Shown: positions 1-7,510 of the stretch, one piece after another
How positions within the stretch are numbered: position 1 is the first letter of the stretch
Layout of the letters: each line of letters opens with the position of its first letter
From: Dyella telluris
GTDB lineage: Bacteria; Pseudomonadota; Gammaproteobacteria; Xanthomonadales; Rhodanobacteraceae
Reading direction: 5' to 3'
Length of the DNA: 64,000 nt
NCBI RefSeq assembly: GCF_014297575.1
Contig: NZ_CP060412.1
Span: forward strand, 806,001-870,000
The notes under the pieces: generated by a model
Database searches by the model: none
Told to the model about the DNA's origin: nothing
The model's input: only the letters and a program-made list of their open reading frames with translations
Made by a program: the position numbers and the translations under genes

Positions 1-12
1 TCCTCTGGACAT

Positions 13-121
13 GTAGCCCGGATGGAGCCTAAGGCGGAATCCGGGATTCAGCGACGCGGTGCATGTCGTGCTAGCCCAAGCGTGGCCATCCCGGATTCTC
101 GCTGCGCTTCATCCGGGCTAC
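13..121. repeat. 109-base two-arm repeat, family R1, copy 1
   Basis: The unit opens with GTAGCCCGGATGGAGC and closes with GCTTCATCCGGGCTAC, so its ends can pair. It is exactly 109 bases, the same length as the copies at 159-267, 5304-5412 and 5431-5539. It resembles REP/BIME-type elements. Together with copy 2 it fills the gene-free start of the window (1-289), where I see nothing else. Confidence 0.85.
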
Positions 122-158
122 GGGTTGTGCGCGGTACTTTCCGTGTCCGCTGGCACAT

Positions 159-267
159 GTAGCCCGGATGGAGCCAAAGGCGGAATCCGGGGCCCACCGA
201 CACGGTGCATGTCGTGCTTGCCCAAGCGCGGCCATCCCGGATTCTCGCTGCGCTTCATCCGGGCTAC
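159..267. repeat. 109-base two-arm repeat, family R1, copy 2
   Basis: Second copy of R1, in the same orientation as copy 1 and 37 bases after it. The arms are nearly identical to copy 1 and differences are concentrated in the central 40 bases. It lies just downstream of the stop codon of the membrane desaturase-like gene that ends at 290 on the minus strand. Confidence 0.85.
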
Positions 268-289
268 GGATAGGGCTACGGATAGGGCT

Positions 290-1309
290 TTAGCGGGTGG
301 CGCGCGCCGGGGACTCGGCCATCGCGCCCTGCTCCGCCAGCAGTTCCTGCTTGGCCACCTTTGCGGTGTGATGATTGCCGTCGTGGCTCCAGCCCGGCGG
401 CATCAGCAGGTAGAGCAGTTTGTTGTGCAGTCCCGGTGCGTGCCAGACATCCCGTCCTAGCAACCAGAATTCACCGAGCATGGCGTCGATCACGCTGTAG
501 CGCTTGACCGGCCGCGTGATGCCGTACTCGATGCGGGTGTCCTCGCGCACTTCCATATAGGTTCCGAACACGCGATCCCAGAGGGGAAGCAGGTTGCAGA
601 AGTTGGTGTCCATGTAGATCACATTGCGTGCGTGATGGACACGGTGATGCGACGGCGTCAGCACCAGGCGATGGAGGAAGCCCAGCTTGCCTTTGGGCAG
701 CACGTTCTCACCCAGGTGGATGAGCTGGCCCCAGAAGTTGTCGATGATCATGATCAGCACGAGCAGCGGCGGGCTTACGCCGAGCAGCATGCAGATGCTG
801 GTACGCACGACATCGGCATACATGCCTTCCAGGAAAATGTGTGCGTAGTTCACTGACAGATTCATCGACACCGGCGCGTGATGGGTCGAATGCAGGCACC
901 ACAGCAGGCGCACCTTGTGGGCCAGAAAGTGGTAGACGAAGTGCGCCAGCTCCCACACCAGGTAGCCATACAGCAGCCCATACCAGGTGAGCCCCGCCTG
1001 GAACGGTGCAAGGTGGTTGAACAGGCCGATGCAGTAGCCGACCACGGCCACGGTGAGAAACGCGCCGATGAAACGATTCACCACCCACAGCAGCATGGGT
1101 ACCTGATAATCCTCGCGCGTGGTGCCTCGCCGGAGGATGCCGCGAACCAGCTCGATCACCAGCAGCACGGGAATGATGGGCCCGAGCAGATGGCCGAAGC
1201 CGTCCACCGTGGCCAGTGCACGGTAGTTGCCGGAGGCGAACATCTCCAGCAGCGGACCGAAGCCGAAGAAGTCCATCAGTTGATCGCGGATCCAGCCCAG
1301 CATGCCCAT
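290..1309 (-). CDS. Sterol desaturase / fatty acid hydroxylase superfamily membrane protein
   Basis: Predicted di-iron membrane oxygenase of 339 residues that would hydroxylate or desaturate a lipid in the inner membrane; the substrate is unknown. Several hydrophobic segments lie in the N-terminal half. The histidine clusters typical of the superfamily are visible: HFVYHFLAH, HSTHH and, after more membrane segments, HHRVHH. I chose the ATG at 1309 because GAGG lies a few bases upstream; an in-frame TTG at 1360 would add 17 unlikely residues. It stands alone, with the GH92 gene upstream on the same strand 124 bases away. The family call is firm; the reaction is not. Confidence 0.85.
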   Translation of the reverse strand: MGMLGWIRDQLMDFFGFGPLLEMFASGNYRALATVDGFGHLLGPIIPVLLVIELVRGILRRGTTREDYQVPMLLWVVNRFIGAFLTVAVVGYCIGLFNHLAPFQAGLTWYGLLYGYLVWELAHFVYHFLAHKVRLLWCLHSTHHAPVSMNLSVNYAHIFLEGMYADVVRTSICMLLGVSPPLLVLIMIIDNFWGQLIHLGENVLPKGKLGFLHRLVLTPSHHRVHHARNVIYMDTNFCNLLPLWDRVFGTYMEVREDTRIEYGITRPVKRYSVIDAMLGEFWLLGRDVWHAPGLHNKLLYLLMPPGWSHDGNHHTAKVAKQELLAEQGAMAESPARATR

Positions 1310-1432
1310 GCACTCATCCTCGGATGACGTTTCTACGATGGACCTGGTGCCTTGTGACAACCAGGCTCATCGTTGCCTCACACGGCGTCTGCGGGTGGTG
1401 CAATTCCCCGTGAGGCGATAGCGATCCGCCGC

Positions 1433-3847
1433 TTACTTCGGCGGAGAAAACGACGGCGGCGCCTTGGCGATATCGCTGCCCCACGACGTATTCGCCTTGG
1501 CTCCCAGCGTGAAGTCGAGCTGGCCGCCATGCTCCGCAAAACTGGCCGGCAGCCACGGACTGTCGTGCGGCTTGCCGTCGACACTCAGCGCCTGCACAAA
1601 CGGCGTTTGCGGCGAAGCGGCAGGCGCGGTGATCACCACATTGCCCTGCGCGCGGTGCACCACGGCATGCGTAAACAACGGGCTGCCCAGCACCAGTTCC
1701 GCGCGACCGGGAATGGCGGGATACATGCCCAGCGCCGACCACACGTACCACGAGGACATCTCGCCAAGGTCGTCGTTGCCGGGGATGCCTTCGGGGGTGT
1801 TCTTCCACAAGATGTTGACCACGATGCGCACGGCTTCCTGCGTCTTCGACGGCTGCCCGACGAAGGCATACAGCCACGGCGTGCCCACGGAAGGCTCGTT
1901 GTTGAGCTCGGCATGCAGCGGACCGGCCTCGGTCAGCGCCCACTGGCCCTTGTCGTCGTGGAAGAAGCGATCAAGACGTGCGGTGGCCTTGGCCACGCCG
2001 CCCAGCTGATCGAACAGGCCGCGCACGTCGAACGGCACCATCCACAGGTAAACCGCCGCGCTTCCTTCGACGAAACCGTCGTCGCTGTCGGGCTTGAACG
2101 CCGGCCAGGTGCCATCGGCGTTGCGGTTCTGGATATAGCCACCTTCCGGCGCCGCCTTCGGGTTGAACAGGTTGCGCCAGTAGCCGGCACGCGTAAGGAA
2201 ATAGCGCTCGCCCTCGTGATCGCCCACACGCGCAGCCAGCTGCGAAAGCGCGAAATCCGCCGTGGCGTCTTCCAGCGTCTCGGCCGCACCGCCCCACGCG
2301 TTCGACTCCGTGGCGATGTAGTGGAGCTTCAGCCACTGGTCCAGCGACGGACGCTGCCCCACGCATTCCACATTGCAGCCTTCATTGGAAAGATCATGCG
2401 CCGTCGGCACCGTCGCGGCCTTGGCCAGCGAATCGTAGGCGCCACGCAGGTCGAACTCATGCCCACCGAATGCATCGATGGCCGCGATCGAGGGAACGGC
2501 CGGGTCGCCGCTCATCACGTGCGTGCCGCCGCTGTTGTGGCTCCAGCGATCCCACTCGCCGCCGTTCTGGTTCGCCTGGTTGAACAGCGACTGCGCAATG
2601 TCGCTGCCCACATCCGGGTAAAGCCAGGTGAGCAACTGCACCTGCGAACGGTAAACATCCCAGCCGGAGAAGTTCGCGTACTGCGCGCGCTGTCGACCTT
2701 CCACGCGATGCGTCTTCTGGTCAAAGCCGCGGTATTCACCGTTGACGTCGCTGAAAACGTTCGGCTGCAGCAGCGAGTGATAAAGCGCGGTGTAGAACGT
2801 GGTGCGCTGGTCGGCGCTGCCGCCGGTGATGTCGATCTTGCCCAGTGCCGCGTTCCAGGCATCGCGCGCCTTGGCCTGCACTTGCGCCGTGGTCGCCTGC
2901 GCCGGAATTTCCGCAGCGAGATTGGCCTTGGCGTTGTCCAGGCTCACATACGAAATGCCCACGCGCACTTGCACGGGCCCCTTCGCGGGATCGAAACCGA
3001 CCCACACGCCGGAGCCCTTGCCCGAGGCGGGAAAGCCCTTCGCGTCATAACCCGTGCCGCCCTGCGCGGCGGTCTTGCCGGCCTGCACGTCGCCATCGTG
3101 CCAGGCACCCGTTGCGGCGAACGGCTGGTCGAACTGCGCCACGAAGTACATCGTGTAATAGCTGCGCGTGCCGGCCTTGGCCAGATAGCCGCAGAAGTTG
3201 CCGCTGGTCACCGAGCCAGTGATGGTGTGATGCACCTGGTCGATGCTGACGTTGGCATCACTGCTGCCCACTTCCGAATCGGAAGCGCGCAGCAGCAGGT
3301 TGGCTGGTTTCCCGGCCGGGAAACTGAAACTGCCCATGCCGGCGCGCGTGGTGGCCGCCAGATCGACGGATACGCCGTTGGCGAGCTTCACGCGATACGC
3401 GCCGGCCTTCGCCTGCTCGTTGTCGTGGGAGAAATCGCTGGCGTAGGTCGCGTCGGTGAGATCAGCCGAAGGCGAACCCGTCACCGCCGATGTGATGGGC
3501 ATGAACGGCACATCGCCACTCGCACCGCGGCAACCGGCGCCGGACAGATGCGTAAGGCTGAAGCCACGAATGCGCGGCGCATCGTAGAGATAACCGCTGG
3601 GCGAGGCCGTGTGGTCGTGCTTGCCCCGCGTGTTTTCGGGACTCCACTGCAACATGCCAAAGGGAACCACGGCCCCGGGATAAGTATTGCCGCCGTGGCG
3701 ACTGCCGATGATCGGATTGACCTCATCCGCCGGCGCGTGGGTGCCCTGCGCCAGCACGGGCATGGCTGCCGCCATCGACACGCCGCATGCCATGGCCACC
3801 ATCAACGCGCGGCGAAGCCCCCGCCCACCCGACAAACCCTGCCTCAT
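1433..3847 (-). CDS. Secreted GH92 alpha-mannosidase
   Basis: Predicted exported glycoside hydrolase family 92 enzyme of 804 residues; characterised members are mostly calcium-dependent exo-alpha-mannosidases acting on mannans or N-glycans. Residues 1-34 form a signal peptide (basic start, hydrophobic core, AMPVLAQ end). The N-terminal domain begins with VNPIIGSRHGGNTYPGAVVP, typical of the family. The catalytic (alpha/alpha)6 part carries NNEPSVGTPW near residue 645 and GNDDLGEMSSW near 690, the conserved acid and base regions. GGGGAGAG precedes the ATG. A near-perfect 16-bp palindrome lies at 3885-3900. There is no transporter or second hydrolase beside it, so the natural substrate cannot be read from context. 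Confidence 0.9.
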   Translation of the reverse strand: MRQGLSGGRGLRRALMVAMACGVSMAAAMPVLAQGTHAPADEVNPIIGSRHGGNTYPGAVVPFGMLQWSPENTRGKHDHTASPSGYLYDAPRIRGFSLTHLSGAGCRGASGDVPFMPITSAVTGSPSADLTDATYASDFSHDNEQAKAGAYRVKLANGVSVDLAATTRAGMGSFSFPAGKPANLLLRASDSEVGSSDANVSIDQVHHTITGSVTSGNFCGYLAKAGTRSYYTMYFVAQFDQPFAATGAWHDGDVQAGKTAAQGGTGYDAKGFPASGKGSGVWVGFDPAKGPVQVRVGISYVSLDNAKANLAAEIPAQATTAQVQAKARDAWNAALGKIDITGGSADQRTTFYTALYHSLLQPNVFSDVNGEYRGFDQKTHRVEGRQRAQYANFSGWDVYRSQVQLLTWLYPDVGSDIAQSLFNQANQNGGEWDRWSHNSGGTHVMSGDPAVPSIAAIDAFGGHEFDLRGAYDSLAKAATVPTAHDLSNEGCNVECVGQRPSLDQWLKLHYIATESNAWGGAAETLEDATADFALSQLAARVGDHEGERYFLTRAGYWRNLFNPKAAPEGGYIQNRNADGTWPAFKPDSDDGFVEGSAAVYLWMVPFDVRGLFDQLGGVAKATARLDRFFHDDKGQWALTEAGPLHAELNNEPSVGTPWLYAFVGQPSKTQEAVRIVVNILWKNTPEGIPGNDDLGEMSSWYVWSALGMYPAIPGRAELVLGSPLFTHAVVHRAQGNVVITAPAASPQTPFVQALSVDGKPHDSPWLPASFAEHGGQLDFTLGAKANTSWGSDIAKAPPSFSPPK

Positions 3848-3884
3848 CTGCTGCTCTCCCCGAAAATGGTGCGATTTGACCGGA

Positions 3885-3900
3885 TTTGTATCGATCCAAA
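3885..3900. promoter_or_regulatory. Candidate operator upstream of the GH92 gene
   Basis: TTTGTATCGATCCAAA is a 16-bp palindrome with one mismatch, centred on CG, 38 bases upstream of the GH92 start codon. LacI-family sugar regulators bind palindromes of this form. No regulator gene is adjacent, so binding is inference. The surrounding 3848-4224 gap holds no gene that I can support. Confidence 0.35.
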
Positions 3901-4224
3901 TTCCGGATCCAAAAAAAGGCGATCAAGGCGGAAACCCATGTTGCGGGTTGCGGCGACTGATGCCTGACACCGAACCGTAGCCTGATTTCCCACCGCATGC
4001 TTGCTGCGCTGCAAAAGCCGTGACGGCGGACACGCATCGGCACCCCGGCGCCCTCCTGTTTCCCACATACCGGAACCGTTCACCGCCACGCGCACGTCGT
4101 TGTGACCTCTGCAACTCCCCGCTGACTGGCGGGCCACCGATTTGACCGGTCACTCACATCCGCCGGCGTAGCTGTCGTGGGTGCAAGCCTGAGGAACAGC
4201 TCGCCACCATCAAGGAGCCTCGCC

Positions 4225-4563
4225 ATGAACAAACACACCATCACCTCACTGGTTCTCGCCCTTTCCATGCTCACGGGCACCGCGTTCGCGCAATCCAGCG
4301 AACCGCGCACGCGCACCGTGTGCGAGGACGTTCAGGTCAAAAAGGTGAACTCCAGCGACACCCATCGCGTGGCAGGCACGGCCATCGGCGCCGTTGCCGG
4401 TGGCCTGGTCGGCAACCAGATCGGCGGCGGCAAGGGCAAGACACTCGCCACGGTGGGTGGTGCCGTCGCAGGCGGCGTCGTGGGCAACAAGGTGCAGGAG
4501 AACCACCAGGACAAGAACGCCACGTACACCACGGAGCGGCGCTGCCACCAGGAGCAGTACTGA
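4225..4563 (+). CDS. Glycine-zipper 2TM domain envelope protein
   Basis: Small exported protein of 112 residues. A signal peptide (residues 1-22, ending GTAFAQ) is followed by a short Cys-containing segment and a glycine-zipper hairpin, AIGAVAGGLVGNQIGGG then GGAVAGGVVGNKVQE, as in Rick_17kDa/SlyB-like surface antigens. Such zippers insert into or pack against membranes. The mature protein lacks an N-terminal lipobox cysteine, so it is probably not a lipoprotein. A strong AAGGAG Shine-Dalgarno at 4212-4217 decides the ATG at 4225. Its role is unknown; related proteins are often linked to envelope integrity. Confidence 0.8.
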   Translation: MNKHTITSLVLALSMLTGTAFAQSSEPRTRTVCEDVQVKKVNSSDTHRVAGTAIGAVAGGLVGNQIGGGKGKTLATVGGAVAGGVVGNKVQENHQDKNATYTTERRCHQEQY

Positions 4564-4660
4564 TGTCGGCATGCGCGAACGCCCGTTGGAACGAGAGGCC
4601 CTGGAGAGCAGCGAGAACTAGCCCCGGGATATAACCCTACGCGCTTTCGAGTTCACTTGA

Positions 4661-4692
4661 CACTGTATCGTGTATAGCCACACGATACAGTG
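4661..4692. promoter_or_regulatory. Palindromic operator of the higBA-type locus
   Basis: CACTGTATCGTG and CACGATACAGTG are perfect 12-bp inverted arms around an 8-base spacer. With a single-base bulge the arms extend outward to CACTTG/CAAGTG. The element overlaps a TTGACA -35-like hexamer (4657-4662) and ends 5 bases before the toxin GTG. This is the expected place and form for autorepression by a HigA-type antitoxin. Confidence 0.65.
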
Positions 4693-4697
4693 TCCAA

Positions 4698-4981
4698 GTG
4701 ATCGTCAGCTTCCGCCACAAAGGCCTCCAAACCTTCTACGCCACGGGCTCCACCCGTGGCATCCAGGCAGCGCATGCCGGCAAGCTGGGCCGCATCCTTC
4801 AGGTGCTCGATGCCGCAACGCAAGCACACCCGAAGGCGTCGACCTTCCCGGCTATCGCCTGCACCTGCTCAAGGGTGAGCTCAAGGGCTTGTGGTCAGTC
4901 ACGGTGAACGGCAACTGGCGCGTGATCTTTCGTTTCGTGGGCGCCGACGTGGAACTCGTCGACTATCTGGACTACCACTAA
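4698..4981 (+). pseudogene. higB: HigB/RelE-type toxin gene, frameshifted
   Basis: The first part (GTG at 4698, MIVSFRHKGLQTFYATGS..., through DAATQ) and the second part (TPEGVDLPGYRLHLLKGELK... to the stop at 4981) are both clearly HigB/RelE ribonuclease-toxin sequence but lie in different frames. The switch falls at about 4821-4829; adding one base there would restore a continuous protein of about 94 residues. Read straight, the first frame stops near 4907 and loses the C-terminal half, which holds the GNWRVIFRF core. It therefore looks inactive unless this is a sequencing error or a frameshift is used. The intact antitoxin follows 11 bases later. Confidence 0.75.
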
Positions 4982-4992
4982 AAGGCCTCGAC

Positions 4993-5271
4993 ATGATCAA
5001 GAACCCCGTGCACCCCGGCCTGATCCTGCAAGAGGACGTGCTCGCCCCGCTGGAGCTCACCGTCACCACCGCCGCCGAGCGCCTGGGCGTGTCGCGAGTC
5101 GCCCTCTCGCGTGTGCTCAATGGTCGTGCCGGCATCAGCTCCGAACTCGCCATCCGCCTGGAAAAAGCCGGCGCAGGCAAGGCCGAGACATGGGTGAAGC
5201 TGCAAGCCGACTACGACCTGGCCATCGCCCGCAAAACCAGCATCCGAAACGTCCATCCGCTAGCTGCCTGA
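4993..5271 (+). CDS. higA: HigA-type antitoxin, XRE family
   Basis: DNA-binding antitoxin of 92 residues. The start MIKNPVHPGLILQEDVL is characteristic of HigA. A helix-turn-helix follows at about residues 29-50 (TAAERLGVSRVALSRVLNGR). It should neutralise the toxin encoded just upstream and repress the locus through the palindrome at 4661-4692. The ATG at 4993 follows the toxin stop by 11 bases. Because the toxin is frameshifted, this may be an orphaned antitoxin kept as a regulator or as anti-addiction protection, which is inference. Confidence 0.88.
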   Translation: MIKNPVHPGLILQEDVLAPLELTVTTAAERLGVSRVALSRVLNGRAGISSELAIRLEKAGAGKAETWVKLQADYDLAIARKTSIRNVHPLAA

Positions 5272-5303
5272 CCCCGTTATTCCGCTCAAGGGCGTAGCCA
5301 CTC

Positions 5304-5412
5304 GTAGCCCGGATGGAGCCAACGGCGGAATCCGGGGTTCAACGATGCGGCGCATGTCGTGCTTGCCCGGGCGTGGCGATCCCGGATTCTCGCTGCGCTT
5401 CATCCGGGCTAC
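5304..5412. repeat. 109-base two-arm repeat, family R1, copy 3
   Basis: Third 109-base R1 unit with the same GTAGCCCGGATGGAGC / GCTTCATCCGGGCTAC ends. It starts 32 bases after the higA stop. The interval 5272-5632 contains only this unit, the next copy and short unassigned sequence. Confidence 0.85.
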
Positions 5413-5430
5413 GGATGCGCGCCTTGACCC

Positions 5431-5539
5431 GTAGCCCGGATGGAGCCAACGGCGGAATCCGGGGTTCAACGATACGGTGCATGTTGTGCATGCCCAAGCG
5501 TGGCGATCCCGGATTCTCGCTGCGCTTCATCCGGGCTAT
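5431..5539. repeat. 109-base two-arm repeat, family R1, copy 4
   Basis: Fourth R1 unit, in direct orientation 18 bases after copy 3. The last base differs (GGGCTAT). The 5540-5632 stretch after it holds nothing I recognise. Confidence 0.85.
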
Positions 5540-5632
5540 CCGGCATCCAATCAGCGTATGGGGACACCACTGGGACAGAAAAAGCGGAGCACGAGCGGTA
5601 TAGAGCGGGACAAATCGGGGACATCGCAAAAG

Positions 5633-5665
5633 AAAAAGGCCCAACCTAGTAGATTGAGCCCTTTT
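5633..5665 (-). terminator. Terminator of tRNA-Thr
   Basis: On the minus strand AAAAGGGCTCAA pairs imperfectly with TTGGGCCTTTTT and a T-run follows. It lies 15 bases downstream of the tRNA 3' end, where an intrinsic terminator is expected. Confidence 0.6.
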
Positions 5666-5680
5666 CTAACTGCTTGATTT

Positions 5681-5756
5681 TGGTGCCGGAAATAGGAATC
5701 GAACCTACGACCTACGCATTACGAATGCGCCGCTCTACCAACTGAGCTATTCCGGC
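5681..5756 (-). tRNA. tRNA-Thr (anticodon CGT)
   Basis: Complete cloverleaf of 76 bases including an encoded CCA. The acceptor stem is GCCGGAA/TTCCGGC, the D-arm starts TAGCTCAG, the anticodon arm GCGCA-TTCGTAA-TGCGT gives anticodon CGT, and the T-arm carries GGTTCGATTCC. The HigBA remnant and repeats sit on its 3' side, a common side for accessory insertions, but no integrase is seen. Confidence 0.95.
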
Positions 5757-5808
5757 GAGGAACCGCTAATTCTACGGAGCGAATCGAAAGCGCGCAAGAC
5801 GTTGCCGC

Positions 5809-6768
5809 TTACAGACTTGCCGAAACCCCACCGGCCAGGCGAAGTTCCTTGGGCAGCGCGAAGGTGATGGTCTCCGGCTCGCCGTCCAGCTCACGCACGG
5901 CACCGGCGCCCCACGACTGCAGGCGGGCGATGACGTCGCGTACCAGCTTCTCCGGGGCGGAGGCACCGGCGGTCAGGCCGATGCGGGTGACACCATCGAG
6001 CCAGCTGCGCTCGATGTGCTCGGCGCCGTCGATGAGGAAGGAGCGCACGCCCTCTTTCTCCGCCAGTTCGCGCAGGCGGTTGGAGTTGGAGCTGTTGACC
6101 GAACCAACCACCAGCATCAGATCCACCGAGCTGGCCAGACGGCGCACGGCGTCCTGACGGTTCTGCGTGGCGTAGCAGATGTCGTCCTTGCGCGGGCCTT
6201 CGATGTCGGTGAACTTGGCGCGCAAGGCTTCGATGATGGCCTTGGTGTCATCCACCGACAGCGTGGTCTGGGTGACGTAGGACAGCTCGTGCGGGAACTT
6301 GGGTTCCAGCGTGGCGACGCATTCCACCGACTCCACCAGCAGGATCTCGCCGGTGTTGGCCGGGTTCCACTGGCCCATGGTGCCTTCCACTTCCGGATGG
6401 CCGGCGTGGCCGATCAGCACCACGCTGCGGCCCAGGCGACCCAGGCGCGCCACTTCCATATGCACCTTGGTGACCAGCGGACAGGTGGCGTCGAACACTT
6501 TCAGGCCGCGCTGCTCGGCTTCCTCGCGCACGGCCTTGGACACGCCGTGGGCGCTGAAAATGACCGTGGCGCCATCGGGCACTTCGTGCAGTTCTTCCAC
6601 GAACACGGCGCCATCGTTGCGCAGCTTGTCGACCACGTAGCGGTTGTGCACCACTTCGTGACGCACATAGATGGGCGCGCCATAGGATTCGAGCGCGCGC
6701 TCGACGATGGCAATGGCACGGTCCACGCCGGCACAGAAGCCACGGGGATTGGCGAGCAGTATGTCCAC
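5809..6768 (-). CDS. ispH: 4-hydroxy-3-methylbut-2-enyl diphosphate reductase
   Basis: Last enzyme of the MEP isoprenoid pathway, converting HMBPP to IPP and DMAPP with a [4Fe-4S] cluster. The protein of 319 residues starts [18 protein letters not shown]. All three cluster cysteines are present ([26 protein letters not shown]), as are substrate-binding [19 protein letters not shown] and the SSNSNRL loop. The start is GTG at 6768, with GGAG six bases upstream. It is the last gene of the murJ-ribF-ileS-lspA-ispH run. E. coli usually has fkpB between lspA and ispH; it is absent here. Confidence 0.96.
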   Translation of the reverse strand: MDILLANPRGFCAGVDRAIAIVERALESYGAPIYVRHEVVHNRYVVDKLRNDGAVFVEELHEVPDGATVIFSAHGVSKAVREEAEQRGLKVFDATCPLVTKVHMEVARLGRLGRSVVLIGHAGHPEVEGTMGQWNPANTGEILLVESVECVATLEPKFPHELSYVTQTTLSVDDTKAIIEALRAKFTDIEGPRKDDICYATQNRQDAVRRLASSVDLMLVVGSVNSSNSNRLRELAEKEGVRSFLIDGAEHIERSWLDGVTRIGLTAGASAPEKLVRDVIARLQSWGAGAVRELDGEPETITFALPKELRLAGGVSASL

Positions 6769-6844
6769 GAATGCTCCGGATCGATCGGGCGGCTGACAGA
6801 TACGGATTATCGCACGGCCGGTGTTGCCGTACGTGAGGGTGTGT

Positions 6845-7342
6845 TCAGGCCTTGGTTTTGCCCTGAAACAGGCCGAAAACCACCAGCGCCACGGCGCCCA
6901 CGGTGATCCCACAGTCAGCGAGATTGAACACCGGGTAGTTCCATTCGCGGAAATACACGTGGATGAAGTCGGTGACCTGCGAGGCATGCAGGCGGTCGAT
7001 CAGGTTGCCCAGCGCACCGCCGATGATCAGGCTGACCGGCAGCGCCGTCTTCCAGTCGCCGCGCGGCGTGCGCGACAGCCACGAAACCAGCACGCCACTG
7101 ATCACCACCGCCAGCAGCACGAAGAACCAGCGCTGCCAGCCGTCGCTGGCGGCAAGGAAGCTGAAGGCCGCGCCCTTGTTGAAGGCCAGCGTCCAGTTGA
7201 GGAAACCCGGGATCACCGGATGCGGCGTGCCGGCCGGCTGCAGCGCGGCGAGCGCCCACCACTTGCTCAGCTGGTCGAGCACGATGACGACGGCGGAGAG
7301 CAGGAGCCAGTTGAGGGCGTTGGGTTTGGGTTTCATGGACAC
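6845..7342 (-). CDS. lspA: Lipoprotein signal peptidase (signal peptidase II)
   Basis: Inner-membrane aspartyl protease of 165 residues that removes the signal peptide from diacylated prolipoproteins. Four transmembrane segments are predicted. The two catalytic aspartates are in [11 protein letters not shown] and FNLADCGI, and the N-terminal VLDQLSKWW motif is conserved. An alternative ATG lies two codons in (7336). It is 168 bases downstream of ileS, the gap being filled by an inverted repeat pair. Lipoprotein clients in this window include the BamC-like protein at 41758. Confidence 0.96.
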   Translation of the reverse strand: MSMKPKPNALNWLLLSAVVIVLDQLSKWWALAALQPAGTPHPVIPGFLNWTLAFNKGAAFSFLAASDGWQRWFFVLLAVVISGVLVSWLSRTPRGDWKTALPVSLIIGGALGNLIDRLHASQVTDFIHVYFREWNYPVFNLADCGITVGAVALVVFGLFQGKTKA

Positions 7343-7360
7343 ATCAATCTTGCGTAGCTA

Positions 7361-7500
7361 CTCCCTCGCCCCTCCGGGGAGAGGGTTGGGGTGAGGGGCC
7401 AATCTTGCGGCGGGTTGGGTGTGAAGCGAAGCCTGCGCTACTGCAATGATCCCGCGAGCACCCACCCCTCACCTCGGTCCTCTCCCCGGAGGGGAGAGGA
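7361..7500. repeat. Inverted pair of GGGGAGAGG-type repeats, family R3
   Basis: The arm at 7361-7399 (core CCTCCGGGGAGAGG then GGGTGAGGGG) is matched in inverse by the arm at 7462-7500 (CCCCTCAC then CTCTCCCCGGAGG). Each arm also contains its own short hairpin. Related degenerate copies are at about 14306-14345 and 14745-14790. It fills the ileS-lspA gap. Confidence 0.7.
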
Positions 7501-7510
7501 AGAAGTGTGG

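Noticed and set aside
1373..3967. Very long open frame on the plus strand opposite the GH92 gene
   Set aside because: High-GC codon bias keeps the antisense frame open. The translation is Arg/His/Gly-rich with no domain, while the minus strand encodes a clear GH92 enzyme.
5540..5680. Integrative element attachment site next to tRNA-Thr
   Set aside because: No integrase and no second copy of the tRNA 3' end within the window; only HigBA remnants and repeats are present.
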